Position numbers and translations under genes: made by a program. The notes under the pieces are model-generated. The model had not been told where the DNA came from. It made no database searches and saw nothing but the letters and a program-made list of their open reading frames with translations. Positions 41,381 through 50,521 of a stretch of DNA of 64,000 bases are shown in pieces. This DNA comes from Desulfobacter sp. (GTDB lineage: Bacteria > Desulfobacterota > Desulfobacteria > Desulfobacterales > Desulfobacteraceae), in assembly GCA_028768525.1 (NCBI GenBank), contig CP054837.1:3840001-3904000 (forward strand), in the 5' to 3' direction. Position 1 is the first letter of the stretch. Each line of letters opens with the position of its first letter.

Positions 41381-41532
41381 GACCCGGCCTTGAACGGGGA
41401 GGGCTCCCGGCTAAATCTCCGCAGGTCGTCCTGATCCGCTCCGGAGCGAGCGGCCTGCCGGATGGTGCCGTCCTGGCATCCGGCAGTCTGCACGCCGCCG
41501 GCGAGACCTCCCCGCCCAAGGCCTGGACACCG
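41381..41532 (-). repeat. GC-rich cloverleaf-like repeat, copy A' (inverted)
   Basis: Read on the minus strand it begins CTTGGGCGGGGAGG and ends CTCCCCGTTCAAGG, paired as the outer stem, as in copy A. Hairpin 1 is CTGCCGGAT / ATCCGGCAG around GCC-AGGAC-GGC; hairpin 2 has GGATC-AGGAC-GACC. The stems pair in both copies despite different bases, and the AGGAC loops are identical. It is in inverted orientation to copy A. Confidence 0.72.
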
Positions 41533-41658
41533 AGGGGGGATCCGTCTGGCCGGAGATAAATTAATTGTGCTGGGAATTTGCCGCCGCCGGGTTATGCCTC
41601 TTAAAAAACATTTCAACTGTTTACTTGGTTGCTATTTTAGTGTGCGGATCCTGCTTGA

Positions 41659-42423
41659 TTATATCCTATTGAAATATTGTCCAAGGTATTCAGGGGAATG
41701 GGCGTCGGAGCCGAGGCGGATGGGGATGTCCCTTTTTTGGGCCTCGGTGACGATCCAGGGTGAGGGGTAAAAGGATGCGGTCGGATGGTTGAGGCCGTTG
41801 GTGTTGATTTCCATTTTCATGCCGGCGGCGGCCAGTGCGTCCAGGGTATTGAGGACAAGGGGCCTGTACCAGGGGGCGGTTTCGTCAAAGTATTTGTTGG
41901 CTTTATTGTGTTTTTTAATGACATCCAGGTGGCCGACGATGTCAAACCATCCGGTGGCGGCCGCCTCCTGAATCAGGGTGTAATACCGGGTGCAGAAAGC
42001 TTGTATGTCCTTGTCAAAGAGGTGTTCCAGGGTTTCAAGGAATTCATCTTCCCGGCCGTTGACCATAAAGTGTTTTCCATCCTTTTCAATGCCGTGGATG
42101 GAGACCATGGGCATCTCCCATCCCATGTCTGCAATCTCTTTTATCCAGTCCTTCTGCTCCGGGAGATATTCCATTTCAAGGCCGGCCAGGATGGTGAGGT
42201 CCGGGCTGTATTTGTCCCGGGCCAGGCGGATCTCATTCCGGTAGGCCTCAATTTCCTCCCGGTCCATGGCATAGCGGGTGGGGTAGGGCAGGGGCATGTG
42301 GTCGGTGACGGCGATGGCGGCCAGCCCTTTTTCAAGGGCGGATGCGGCCAGGCGGTCAATGGATGTGCGGCCGTCGGAATAGCGGGAGTGCATGTGGCAG
42401 TCCATGGTGGGGTCTATTGTCAA
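41659..42423 (-). CDS. PHP-domain phosphatase, histidinol-phosphatase-like
   Basis: A 254-residue PHP-family metallophosphoesterase with DCHMHSRYSDGR (HxH metal site), VTDHMPL, GLEMEY, SIHG and the GHLDV and SDAHSP blocks that supply further ligands. Length and motifs match HisJ/HisK-type histidinol phosphatases, although no other his gene is nearby, so the substrate is not certain. Strong agreement of the metal-site residues supports an active enzyme. Confidence 0.88.
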   Translation of the reverse strand: MTIDPTMDCHMHSRYSDGRTSIDRLAASALEKGLAAIAVTDHMPLPYPTRYAMDREEIEAYRNEIRLARDKYSPDLTILAGLEMEYLPEQKDWIKEIADMGWEMPMVSIHGIEKDGKHFMVNGREDEFLETLEHLFDKDIQAFCTRYYTLIQEAAATGWFDIVGHLDVIKKHNKANKYFDETAPWYRPLVLNTLDALAAAGMKMEINTNGLNHPTASFYPSPWIVTEAQKRDIPIRLGSDAHSPEYLGQYFNRI

Positions 42424-42549
42424 AAGGTGCCTCCGAAATAATTTATTGTCATTCTTTGTTCCAATATACCATTGGGGGATTAGTTATTCGTTAGCATGCC
42501 TTCATCCTATGGCCGGGCCGGGAAAAAAGCAAGGCAGGGGTTTTAATTC

Positions 42550-42578
42550 TTGACAGGATGATTTTTTGTGAGTAAGTG
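42550..42578 (+). promoter_or_regulatory. Promoter of the TetR/acyl-CoA synthetase operon
   Basis: Consensus -35 TTGACA at 42550-42555, 17-base spacer, weak -10 TAAGTG at 42573-42578. The -10 lies within the operator, so a bound regulator would exclude RNA polymerase. Confidence 0.6.
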
Positions 42579-42586
42579 TTACTCAC
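42568..42586 (+). promoter_or_regulatory. Palindromic TetR operator
   Basis: GTGAGTAA (42568-42575) and TTACTCAC (42579-42586) are perfect 8-base inverted arms with a 3-base centre (GTG), 36 bases before the tetR start and overlapping the -10 of the promoter. Symmetry and position fit autorepression by a TetR dimer. Confidence 0.8.
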
Positions 42587-42622
42587 CCAATGCATTAAAC
42601 ATGATTACAGGAAGATGAGGGA

Positions 42623-43216
42623 ATGAAGCACCAGGGAAAAACAAATCCGCCGGGCAGGATACGAATAATGGATTCCTTTGCCGAACTGATGGCCCAAAAG
42701 GATTTCCAATCCATTACCACGGCGGAAATCGCAAGGAATGCTTCGGTCACCGAAGGTCTTATCTATAAGTATTTCAAGGATAAAAAGGCGCTGCTCTACC
42801 AGGTCCTGGGGGACCATTTCGCAGTGGTTCAGAATAAAATAGAAGACCGGATTTCCCGGGAATCGGGCAGCATTGAAAAATTGCACAAAATCATTTCCAC
42901 CAGCCTGGAGTGCTACGGCGAAAACCGGATCCTGGCCCGGATGCTCATGCTGGAGGTCAGAAATTCCCCGGCATTTTTTGATTCCGGGGCCTATGGCCTG
43001 GTGCGGCGCTATGCCGCCACCATCCTCGAGGTCATTGAGCAGGGAATTGCCGGCGGAGAAATCCAGGCCGGCACCGATCCCCAGCTGGTGCGAAAGGTGA
43101 TTCTCGGGGCCATTGAACATGCCTGTCTGGGGGAAATTATCTTTGGCAGGGAACTGGAGATTGAGACAACCGCCAGCGGAATTTCAGATATTGTATTTAA
43201 CGGAGTGAGATCATGA
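42623..43216 (+). CDS. TetR/AcrR-family transcriptional regulator
   Basis: A 197-residue regulator with the N-terminal helix-turn-helix (FQSITTAEIARNASVTEGLIYKYFKDKKAL, in pieces) and a ligand-binding C-terminal domain. It ends four bases into the following acyl-CoA synthetase gene, so both are one operon. The ligand would probably be an acyl-CoA or organic acid, by analogy with fatty-acid regulators of this family (inference). Confidence 0.9.
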   Translation: MKHQGKTNPPGRIRIMDSFAELMAQKDFQSITTAEIARNASVTEGLIYKYFKDKKALLYQVLGDHFAVVQNKIEDRISRESGSIEKLHKIISTSLECYGENRILARMLMLEVRNSPAFFDSGAYGLVRRYAATILEVIEQGIAGGEIQAGTDPQLVRKVILGAIEHACLGEIIFGRELEIETTASGISDIVFNGVRS

Positions 43217-45408
43217 CGGGATTAGAACGGGTAGGGGAAAGTATCGACAAGTACATGGCATCCGGCATTTCCAGCCTTAATGAAGACGAGGCAAAAGAGA
43301 TTTTCAGGCACCTGGGAATGCCGGTGGTGGAAGAGCGAAAAGCCAAAGGCCTTGATCAGGTCCTGGCGGCCGGGGACGAACTGGGGTATCCCCTGGTGCT
43401 CAAGGGAATAGGAAAAGATATACTGCATAAGACCGAGGCCGGACTGGTCATGGTGGGAATCCCTTCACCCCAGCGCCTTGAAGAGGCCGTATCAACCATT
43501 GAAGAGCGGGCGGGAAAGGATCTGGAATCCTTCCTGGTCCAGCCCATGGTCCAGGGCAAGCGGGAGCTTGTGGCCGGGCTGTTCAGGGATGAACAGTTCG
43601 GGCCCGTGGTCATGTTCGGCCTGGGCGGGGTGCTCACAGAGGCCCTGGAGGATATTGTCTTTAAGATCGCCCCATTGGACGAGGCCGACCTGGAGGAGAT
43701 GGTGGAAGGGCTCAAGGCCAAAAAACTGCTGGGGCCCTTCCGGGGGGAGGCCGCCGTTGACAGGGACGCGTTGAAGCGGGTGCTGCAGGGACTCTCGGAT
43801 CTGGCCATGGCCTGCCCCCAGGTGAAAGAGGTGGATATCAATCCCCTGATCGTCGGGCCCGACGGCACACCCGTGGCCGTGGACGGCCTCATGGTCCTGG
43901 GGGAGGCGGCTGAACCCAGGGTGTCGAAGTTCAACATTGACCTGATGAAGCTTAACACCTGCTATTATCCGGAGACCATCGCCTTTGTCGGTGCCTCGGC
44001 CACCCCGGGGAAATGGGGCCATATGCTGCCAACCAATACCTTTGCCCGGGATTTCAAGGGGCGGGTCTTCCTGGTCAACCCCAAGGGGGGGACCATCATG
44101 GGGCGCAAGGTTTACAAAAGCCTGGCCGATATCCCCTGCGATGTGGACCTGGCGGTAGTGACGGTGCCGGCCCACCGGGTCATGGACCTGATTCCGGAAA
44201 TGGAAGCCAAAAAAGTAAAGGGGATGCTGCTCATCACCTCGGGATTCAGGGAAGTCGGGGCAGAGGGGCGACGGCTGGAAGACGAAATCATGGAAAAGGC
44301 GGCCGCCGCCGGTATCCTGGTCCTGGGGCCCAACACCATGGGGGTTTGTAATCCCCATGCCCAGTTTTATACCACGGCCGCCAATGCCTACCCCCTTCCC
44401 GGCTCCACCGCCCTGGTCTGCCAGTCCGGCAACATGGGCACCCAGCTGCTGGCCTTTGCCGAGCAGCAGGATATCGGCATAAGGGCTTTTTCAGGGTCGG
44501 GCAATGAAGCCATGGTCACCATTGAGGATTATATGGAAGCCTTTGAGCGTGATGAGCTGACCCGGACAGTGGTCCTCTACCTTGAAAGCGTCAAGGACGG
44601 CCGGCGGTTTTTCGAATCCGCTTCCCGGGTTTCCCGGAAAAAGCCGGTGGTGGTGCTCAAGGGCGGAAGGACATCCATGGGGGAACAGGCCGCTTCCTCC
44701 CATACCGGTGCCATGGCTTCCGATGCCAAGGTTTTCAATGCGGCCTGCGCCCAGGCCGGCATCATCCAGGTGGAGCAGCCCATGGAGCTTCTGGATCTTT
44801 CGGCGGTTTTCTCCTCCCTGCCCATGCCCAAAGGCAACCGGGTGGCCATCATGACCCTGGGCGGGGGGTGGGGGGTGGTAACCACCGACCTCTGTGCCGA
44901 ATACGGCCTTGAGGTGCCCCAGCTTTCTCCGGGGATCATCGACCGTTTGAACAAGATTCTGCCCGATTACTGGAGCCACGGCAATCCCGTGGATATTGTG
45001 GGCGAGGGGGATATGAATATCCCCAAAACCTGTATGGAAGAGCTGCTTAAATGGGAGGGGTGCGACGCCGTGATCCACCTGGGCATCCACGGCAAACGGA
45101 TTTTGGCCGATGCCATGATCAATTCCATCGTTAAAACCGATCCGGACATTGATGACGCCGCGGCCGCCCCGTTCAAGGAGTCACTGATCCAGGCGGAAGA
45201 GGAATATACCGAATACGTGGTGGGCCTGACCCAGAAATACGAAAAGCCCGTGCTGGGCGTCAGCCTGCTCACCGACGAGGAGAGCCGCACACTTTACAGG
45301 TATGATAATACGGATTATAAGGGGGTATTTTTTCCGTCCCCGGAACGGGCGGTGAAGGCACTGGCCGGTATGGTCCGGTATCAGGACTGGCTCGGGAAGC
45401 GCGTGTAA
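43213..45408 (+). CDS. ADP-forming acyl/acetyl-CoA synthetase (fused subunits)
   Basis: A 731-residue fused NDP-forming acyl-CoA ligase. The N-terminal part (about 1-225) is an ATP-grasp domain (GYPLVLKGIGKDILHKTEAG, EVDINPLIVGPDG); then a CoA-binding Rossmann domain (YYPETIAFVGASATPGKWGHM) and a ligase domain with the phosphohistidine in SSHTGAMASD at about residue 500. The order beta-then-alpha is the reverse of the common alpha-beta fusion. It makes ATP while converting an acyl-CoA to the free acid, or runs in reverse. It follows the TetR gene with a 4-base overlap. Confidence 0.9.
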   Translation: MTGLERVGESIDKYMASGISSLNEDEAKEIFRHLGMPVVEERKAKGLDQVLAAGDELGYPLVLKGIGKDILHKTEAGLVMVGIPSPQRLEEAVSTIEERAGKDLESFLVQPMVQGKRELVAGLFRDEQFGPVVMFGLGGVLTEALEDIVFKIAPLDEADLEEMVEGLKAKKLLGPFRGEAAVDRDALKRVLQGLSDLAMACPQVKEVDINPLIVGPDGTPVAVDGLMVLGEAAEPRVSKFNIDLMKLNTCYYPETIAFVGASATPGKWGHMLPTNTFARDFKGRVFLVNPKGGTIMGRKVYKSLADIPCDVDLAVVTVPAHRVMDLIPEMEAKKVKGMLLITSGFREVGAEGRRLEDEIMEKAAAAGILVLGPNTMGVCNPHAQFYTTAANAYPLPGSTALVCQSGNMGTQLLAFAEQQDIGIRAFSGSGNEAMVTIEDYMEAFERDELTRTVVLYLESVKDGRRFFESASRVSRKKPVVVLKGGRTSMGEQAASSHTGAMASDAKVFNAACAQAGIIQVEQPMELLDLSAVFSSLPMPKGNRVAIMTLGGGWGVVTTDLCAEYGLEVPQLSPGIIDRLNKILPDYWSHGNPVDIVGEGDMNIPKTCMEELLKWEGCDAVIHLGIHGKRILADAMINSIVKTDPDIDDAAAAPFKESLIQAEEEYTEYVVGLTQKYEKPVLGVSLLTDEESRTLYRYDNTDYKGVFFPSPERAVKALAGMVRYQDWLGKRV

Positions 45409-45433
45409 CTGAAAACCATCAGGAGGTAGCGAT

Positions 45434-46225
45434 ATGGGTGCAAAGGTAACCACAACCACATTAATGAAAATGAAGCGGGAGGGAAAGAAAATCACGGCCC
45501 TCACCGCCTATGACTACCCTTTTGCCGGCCTGGTGGACAGGGCCGGGGTCGATGTTATCCTGGTGGGGGATTCCCTGGGCATGGTGGTCCAGGGAAAGGA
45601 GACCACCCTGCCGGTGACCATGGATGAGATGCTCTACCACACCGCCATGGTGGCCCGGGCCTGCAGCTATTCCATGGTGGTGGGGGACATGCCTTTCATG
45701 TCCTACCAGGGCGATGTGAATACGGCCGTGGAAAATGCCGGCCGGTTTTTAAAAGAGGCCAATGCCGCTGCAGTGAAGCTGGAGGGCGGGGCCGATGTCT
45801 GCCCCGTGATATCCGCCATTGCCAGGGCCGGTATCCCGGTCCAGGCCCATATCGGCCTGACCCCCCAGTCCGTCCACCAGATGGGCGGGTTCAAGGTCCA
45901 GCGGGATGAGGACCGGCTGCTCCAGGATGCAAAGGATGTCCAGGCCGCCGGCGCATTTTCCGTGGTCCTGGAAGGGATTCCCTCCCCCATTGCCGCTAAA
46001 ATCACCCAGGCACTGGATATCCCCACCATCGGCATCGGGGCGGGCCCCCACTGCGACGGGCAGATCCTGGTCATCCATGATATGCTGGGCATCACCGACC
46101 GCTACCTGCCCAAATTCGTTAAAAAATATGCAGACATTGCGGCCGAGACCAACCGTGGACTGGCCGGGTACATTAAAGAGGTCAGGGAAGGCAGTTTCCC
46201 ATCGGAAGATTATGAGTACAAATAA
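45434..46225 (+). CDS. panB: Ketopantoate hydroxymethyltransferase
   Basis: A 263-residue enzyme of the PanB family: TALTAYDYPFAGLVDRAGVDVILVGDSLGMVVQGKETTL, DMPFMSYQ, GGADVCPVI, and the active-site Glu in VLEGIPSP. It adds a hydroxymethyl group from methylene-tetrahydrofolate to 2-oxoisovalerate, the first step of pantothenate/CoA synthesis. It lies 25 bases after the acyl-CoA synthetase and overlaps the next gene by 14 bases. Confidence 0.96.
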   Translation: MGAKVTTTTLMKMKREGKKITALTAYDYPFAGLVDRAGVDVILVGDSLGMVVQGKETTLPVTMDEMLYHTAMVARACSYSMVVGDMPFMSYQGDVNTAVENAGRFLKEANAAAVKLEGGADVCPVISAIARAGIPVQAHIGLTPQSVHQMGGFKVQRDEDRLLQDAKDVQAAGAFSVVLEGIPSPIAAKITQALDIPTIGIGAGPHCDGQILVIHDMLGITDRYLPKFVKKYADIAAETNRGLAGYIKEVREGSFPSEDYEYK

Positions 46226-47102
46226 GAAACGGTTCTCCGTAATCGGCTGCGGCCGGGTGGGGGTCTCCCTGGCTGTTTTTCTGGCTGAAAACGGTTTTGA
46301 ACCGGCAGGTTTTTTCAGTAAAAGCGAGGCCTCGGCCCGGTTTGCCAGTGAGATGACGGGCCGTGGAAAAGTGTTCAGCAATGCCGGGGACTGCGCAGCC
46401 GCAGGAGATATTGTCTTTATCACCACCCCGGATACCCTGATTGAACCGGTATGCGGGGAACTGGCCCGGGAGGGGGGCTTTGATAAATGTCCCACGGTCT
46501 ACCACCTTTCAGGGGCCCTGTCCTCGGATATTCTGGGGACGGCCCGGGATGCCGGGGCCGAAACCGGATCCATCCATCCCCTCCAGGCCTTTACCCCCTA
46601 TGAGCGGGGGCAGGCCAATCCCTTTGCGGGCATCAACATGTCCGTGGAAGGCGGGGAGGGGGCCGTTGCCCTGGGGGAGGATATTGTCGGAGCCCTGGGA
46701 GCCCGGGCCTTTGCCATCCCGACGGCCGCCAAGACCCTTTACCATGCTTCGGCCGTGGTGGCCTCCAACTACCTGGTGACCCTGGAGGACTTTGCCCTGA
46801 AACTGCTCATGGAGACAGGGCTGAACCAGGCCGATGCCTACGGGATTCTGGAACCCCTGATCCAGGGGACCCTGGCCAATATCAAGGCCAGGGGATGCGC
46901 TGCGGCCCTCACCGGTCCGGTGGCCCGGGGGGACGACGGAATTGTCTCCCGCCACCTTAGGGACATTGACGCCCAAATGCCGCAGTTTTCTTCCCTCTAC
47001 CGGATCCTGGGCAGCCATACCCTTGAGATCACCCGGCAGGGGGGCGGAATAAGTAAAGAGGCGGAAGAAAAACTCTCCCGCCTCTTTGATGATTACGCTT
47101 AG
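46212..47102 (+). CDS. Rossmann-fold DUF2520 oxidoreductase, candidate ketopantoate reductase
   Basis: A 296-residue protein. The N-terminal NAD(P) fold has VIGCGRVGVSLAVFLAEN; the C-terminal DUF2520-like part includes SIHPLQAF and an all-helical region. The frame continues upstream but ATG 46212, inside panB, is the natural start. Translational overlap with panB and similarity in fold to ProC/PanE reductases suggest it supplies the ketopantoate reductase step; this is inference. Confidence 0.82.
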   Translation: MSTNKKRFSVIGCGRVGVSLAVFLAENGFEPAGFFSKSEASARFASEMTGRGKVFSNAGDCAAAGDIVFITTPDTLIEPVCGELAREGGFDKCPTVYHLSGALSSDILGTARDAGAETGSIHPLQAFTPYERGQANPFAGINMSVEGGEGAVALGEDIVGALGARAFAIPTAAKTLYHASAVVASNYLVTLEDFALKLLMETGLNQADAYGILEPLIQGTLANIKARGCAAALTGPVARGDDGIVSRHLRDIDAQMPQFSSLYRILGSHTLEITRQGGGISKEAEEKLSRLFDDYA

Positions 47103-50083
47103 ATTTTCTTTAACTCAAGGGGCGGCCGTCCTTCCGCCTCAAGGGCCTGGTTGGCCTGCTCCAGCATGGGTTTCGAGGAGATGACGGCAATGCCCTTGCC
47201 TGATTCGTCCCGGGTGAAATAGGTCCGGGCGATTTCCTGGATCCGCTGTTTATCCAGCCCCAGCAGGGCGTCCTTGAATCCTTTTCGAATTTCGTCTGAC
47301 AATTTGGTGATCTGCCGGTAAAAGGCCTTCATGGCTGCCGGCCCCGGGGTGTCGGGTTTGTCGATATCCGAGCAGACCTGGAGGATGGCCTCTTTAACAT
47401 CGGTTTGTGTGAATTTCCCTTGGGTAATGAAATCGCAGGCATCGGCGTATACATCCAGGGTCCGCTTGATGTGGGGATCCCGGTAGGAGCCGAAGGAGAA
47501 AATCCCCTCTTCGGTATTATACATGGCAAACCCGCCGTAGGCCCCGCCCTTTTCACGGATTTCCTTGTGCAGGTACAGGGCCCGCAGCAGTTTGGAAATC
47601 ACGGCAAGCCCCGGTGAGTCCGGGTGGGTGATGCGCACGGTTTTAAAGGACTGCCCCACAAAGGAGACCGCCGTATTGGTGTACCATCCCTGGTAGGGGC
47701 GGCTGGCGTCCCAGGCAATGTCCGGGGTTGAAAATGCCTGGTGGTTGCCCTTGGGGAGATTGTCGTGGATCTGGCTGATCCGCCGGTCCGCCCGGAGTAA
47801 AGAGGGTTCTGCGCCGATCACCGCCGGCTTGAAATTGTCCTGCTTCAGGAGGGAACCGGCAATGGCTGCCAGTTTCAGGGAAAGCTCTTCCAGGGCGTCC
47901 CTGCCCGTATCTCCATGGGTGATCCCGGCGGTGAGGGCTTTGATTGCCTGGTACTGGGCAATGCCGTGCCAGAGTTCGCTGATGTGGGCGGCCCTGGACA
48001 GGTGGCCGGCGGAGAGGGATATGGCGTATCTGTGGCCGGTGGCGACAATGGAGGACTCCAGGCCGGCCTGGTATTGGAGGAGCAGGCTTTTGAGCCGTTC
48101 ATGGTCGGTGAAGCCGTAATGGGTGATAAATTCGTCCATGAGGTCGAATAGATTGTCGATGTTCCGGTCCAGTGCCTTGCCCTGGAAGGCCAGAAACGAG
48201 TGGGCCCCCCCTTCGCCGCTGAAATAGGTGCCGGAAAAGGGGGATACGGAGATGCCGCCGGTATAGAGATCCATGCGTTCGGCCATGTCCACGTAGGAGC
48301 TTTTGGCCGTACCCGCATTGGTAAAGGCCCGGCAGAAAAAAGGCACCATCTCAAAGTGTTCCGGCGGGATATTGCCGGCTCCCACCGGGCAGGTAAAATA
48401 GAGGATGCCCGAGGTGGCCTTGTCATAACAGGTGGAAATGGCAGCACCCTCAATCTGATCCGGGTGGATAATCTCAATCTCCGGGGGCACGTCCTCAAGT
48501 TCCAGGGTGGGAAGGACGGAGAGGTCCTCCTCGGTTTCCTGGAGCTCCTCCAGGGCTTTGGCATCGGCCTTGATTTGTTCGATATCCGCCGGGGTCAGGG
48601 TGGAGAGGATGGATTTGAGTTCCGCCCGGGTCTCTTCCACCTGCCGGTCTTCCAGGCCGTTGTCGGGCTTGAGGGTGAACAGGAGCCGGTGGGGATTGTC
48701 CAGAAAATATTCCCGGATTTTATTCTCCAGGAAGGGGCCCTTGGCCAGTTCTTCCTTGAGCCGGTTCAGGTCCCTGTCGATGTTGATGCAGGACACGGGG
48801 TCGCCGCCGTGGATCACCGTGCCGGCAAAGGAGAGCAGCATCTTGATGCCGAAGGGGTAGGGGGTGTTGGTGATCTCCTTGCGGTAGAATTCGATCTGGT
48901 GGATGGCCGAATCCACCAGGCGCCTTTCAATGCCCTTGTCCGCCAGGCGGGCCAGGGTTTCGAAGATGATTTTTTCCACCTGGGGCACGGCCGCTTCTTC
49001 AATATCCTTGAGGCCGCAGACGAACATGGTGTCCCGGTTGTCCCCGTCGAATCCGGTCCCGTCGGAAAGGGCCGAGCCCAGTTCCGCATCAATGAGGGCC
49101 TTGCGCAGGGGAGAGGCGGAATTACCCAGAAGGATCTGCTCCAGTATGGTCAATACCAGCACATCAAATCCCGAACAGATATCCGCCGTGAGCCAGGCCA
49201 CGCAGGCCTGGAATTTCTTGGACAGGTCGCCGGTGTCCGCATAGGCATAGGGCTGGGTCTGGGTTCTGGGGGCCTCCCATCTGGGCTGGGAGGGCACCCG
49301 GGTGTCCATTTCCAGAAATTCAAACCGTGACAGCACCTTGTCCTGGATAAACCCTAGGGTTTCCTCCAGGGGAAGGTCGCCGTATGTGTAGAAAAAGGAA
49401 TTGGAGGGGTGGTAGTATTTGGCGTGGAAGTCTTTGAGCCCCTGGTGGGTGAGTCCGGGGATATCCGCCGGCTCTCCTCCTGAATTATTGCAGTAGGTGG
49501 TGTCCGGGTACAGCCCTTTGAGCAGGGCTCTGGACAGCACCTGGTTGGGCGAGGACATGGCCCCTTTCATCTCGTTGTAAACCACCCCTTTGTATACCAG
49601 TTCGGCTTCTCCCTCTTCTTTGGGTTCCAATTCCAGGCGGTGGCCTTCCTGCTTGAAGCTCAGTTCGTCTATGTTGGGGAAGAAGGCCGCATCCAGGTAG
49701 ACATCCATGAGGTTGTAGTAGTCTTTTTTGTTCTGGGAGGAAAAGGGGTACATGGTCCAGTCCGACGCCGTAAATGCATTCATGAAGGTGGACAGGCTCC
49801 TTTTGATCATGGAGAAAAACGGGTCCCTGACCCCGTATTTTTCCGAGCCGCAGAGCACGGTGTGCTCAAGAATATGGGCCACCCCCGTGGAATCCGTGGG
49901 GACGGTTCTGAAAAAAACGCCAAAGGTGTTTTCCTTATCCTTGTTGGCGATGTGGATGTGAACGGCCTTTGTGGCCGTATGGATCAGTTCAATGAGATGG
50001 GCGTCAATACTGGGCAGATGGGACACCTGTTTGATCTGATACCCGTTGATGGTTTCTCCTGGCGTGAATGCGATCTTTTCCAT
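47099..50083 (-). CDS. M16-family (insulinase/presequence protease-like) metallopeptidase
   Basis: A 994-residue single-chain M16C peptidase. The inverted zinc motif HILEH is at about residues 73-77 with the distal Glu in VVYNEMKGAM. The C-terminal half is the inactive partner domain forming the chamber. The frame opens at 50134, but AGGA upstream of ATG 50083 marks the likely start. It degrades unfolded or signal peptides; there is no signal peptide, so it is cytoplasmic. Its 3' end overlaps the DUF2520 gene by 4 bases, in convergent orientation. Confidence 0.9.
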   Translation of the reverse strand: MEKIAFTPGETINGYQIKQVSHLPSIDAHLIELIHTATKAVHIHIANKDKENTFGVFFRTVPTDSTGVAHILEHTVLCGSEKYGVRDPFFSMIKRSLSTFMNAFTASDWTMYPFSSQNKKDYYNLMDVYLDAAFFPNIDELSFKQEGHRLELEPKEEGEAELVYKGVVYNEMKGAMSSPNQVLSRALLKGLYPDTTYCNNSGGEPADIPGLTHQGLKDFHAKYYHPSNSFFYTYGDLPLEETLGFIQDKVLSRFEFLEMDTRVPSQPRWEAPRTQTQPYAYADTGDLSKKFQACVAWLTADICSGFDVLVLTILEQILLGNSASPLRKALIDAELGSALSDGTGFDGDNRDTMFVCGLKDIEEAAVPQVEKIIFETLARLADKGIERRLVDSAIHQIEFYRKEITNTPYPFGIKMLLSFAGTVIHGGDPVSCINIDRDLNRLKEELAKGPFLENKIREYFLDNPHRLLFTLKPDNGLEDRQVEETRAELKSILSTLTPADIEQIKADAKALEELQETEEDLSVLPTLELEDVPPEIEIIHPDQIEGAAISTCYDKATSGILYFTCPVGAGNIPPEHFEMVPFFCRAFTNAGTAKSSYVDMAERMDLYTGGISVSPFSGTYFSGEGGAHSFLAFQGKALDRNIDNLFDLMDEFITHYGFTDHERLKSLLLQYQAGLESSIVATGHRYAISLSAGHLSRAAHISELWHGIAQYQAIKALTAGITHGDTGRDALEELSLKLAAIAGSLLKQDNFKPAVIGAEPSLLRADRRISQIHDNLPKGNHQAFSTPDIAWDASRPYQGWYTNTAVSFVGQSFKTVRITHPDSPGLAVISKLLRALYLHKEIREKGGAYGGFAMYNTEEGIFSFGSYRDPHIKRTLDVYADACDFITQGKFTQTDVKEAILQVCSDIDKPDTPGPAAMKAFYRQITKLSDEIRKGFKDALLGLDKQRIQEIARTYFTRDESGKGIAVISSKPMLEQANQALEAEGRPPLELKKI

Positions 50084-50161
50084 AGTCCTTCCTAATGTTA
50101 TGGGCGTCAACCTATCCTGCGGGCTATTGCTCAATTACAGCGCCTGGTTTGCGCGCTGGCA

Positions 50162-50521
50162 CTAGATGGCTTTGTATATGCCCCGGGTCACCCGCTCGAT
50201 TTTCTTAATTTTGTCCAGCCTGAAGATGATGTTTCTTAGTTTTTTGTCATCAAATCCCGTGGCCGCCTTGATGGTTTTAAAATTGGTGCCCTCAGGATGG
50301 TTGCCTATGATTTCCAGCACAATGGCCGAGGCACTTTTTTTCTTTGGCGTCCGGGGCCTGCCTGCGCCCCTTCCCGAAGGCTGCTTCTGATAAATTAATT
50401 GCTCCAGTTTGTCAAGCCTGGCATGGAGATGGGCGATGTCTTCCTTACTGGGAATGTCCAGGCGGTGGAGCAGTAGTCGAATGAAGCTTTCCCAGTTTGC
50501 GCCAAGATCATTGGGTTCCAT
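50162..50521 (-). CDS. Small DNA-binding-like protein with AT-hook and winged-helix segment
   Basis: A 119-residue protein. The N-terminal part is helical (DIAHLHARLDKLEQLIYQ coiled coil), the middle has an AT-hook-like GRGAGRPRTPKKK, and the C-terminal part (TNFKTIKAATGFDDKKLRNIIFRLDKIKKIERVTRGIYKA) looks like a winged helix. Likely binds DNA; role unknown. A ribosome binding site (AAGGAG, about 11 bases) precedes the ATG. A weak promoter (TTGACT, complement of 50674-50679) lies upstream. Confidence 0.68.
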   Translation of the reverse strand: MEPNDLGANWESFIRLLLHRLDIPSKEDIAHLHARLDKLEQLIYQKQPSGRGAGRPRTPKKKSASAIVLEIIGNHPEGTNFKTIKAATGFDDKKLRNIIFRLDKIKKIERVTRGIYKAI

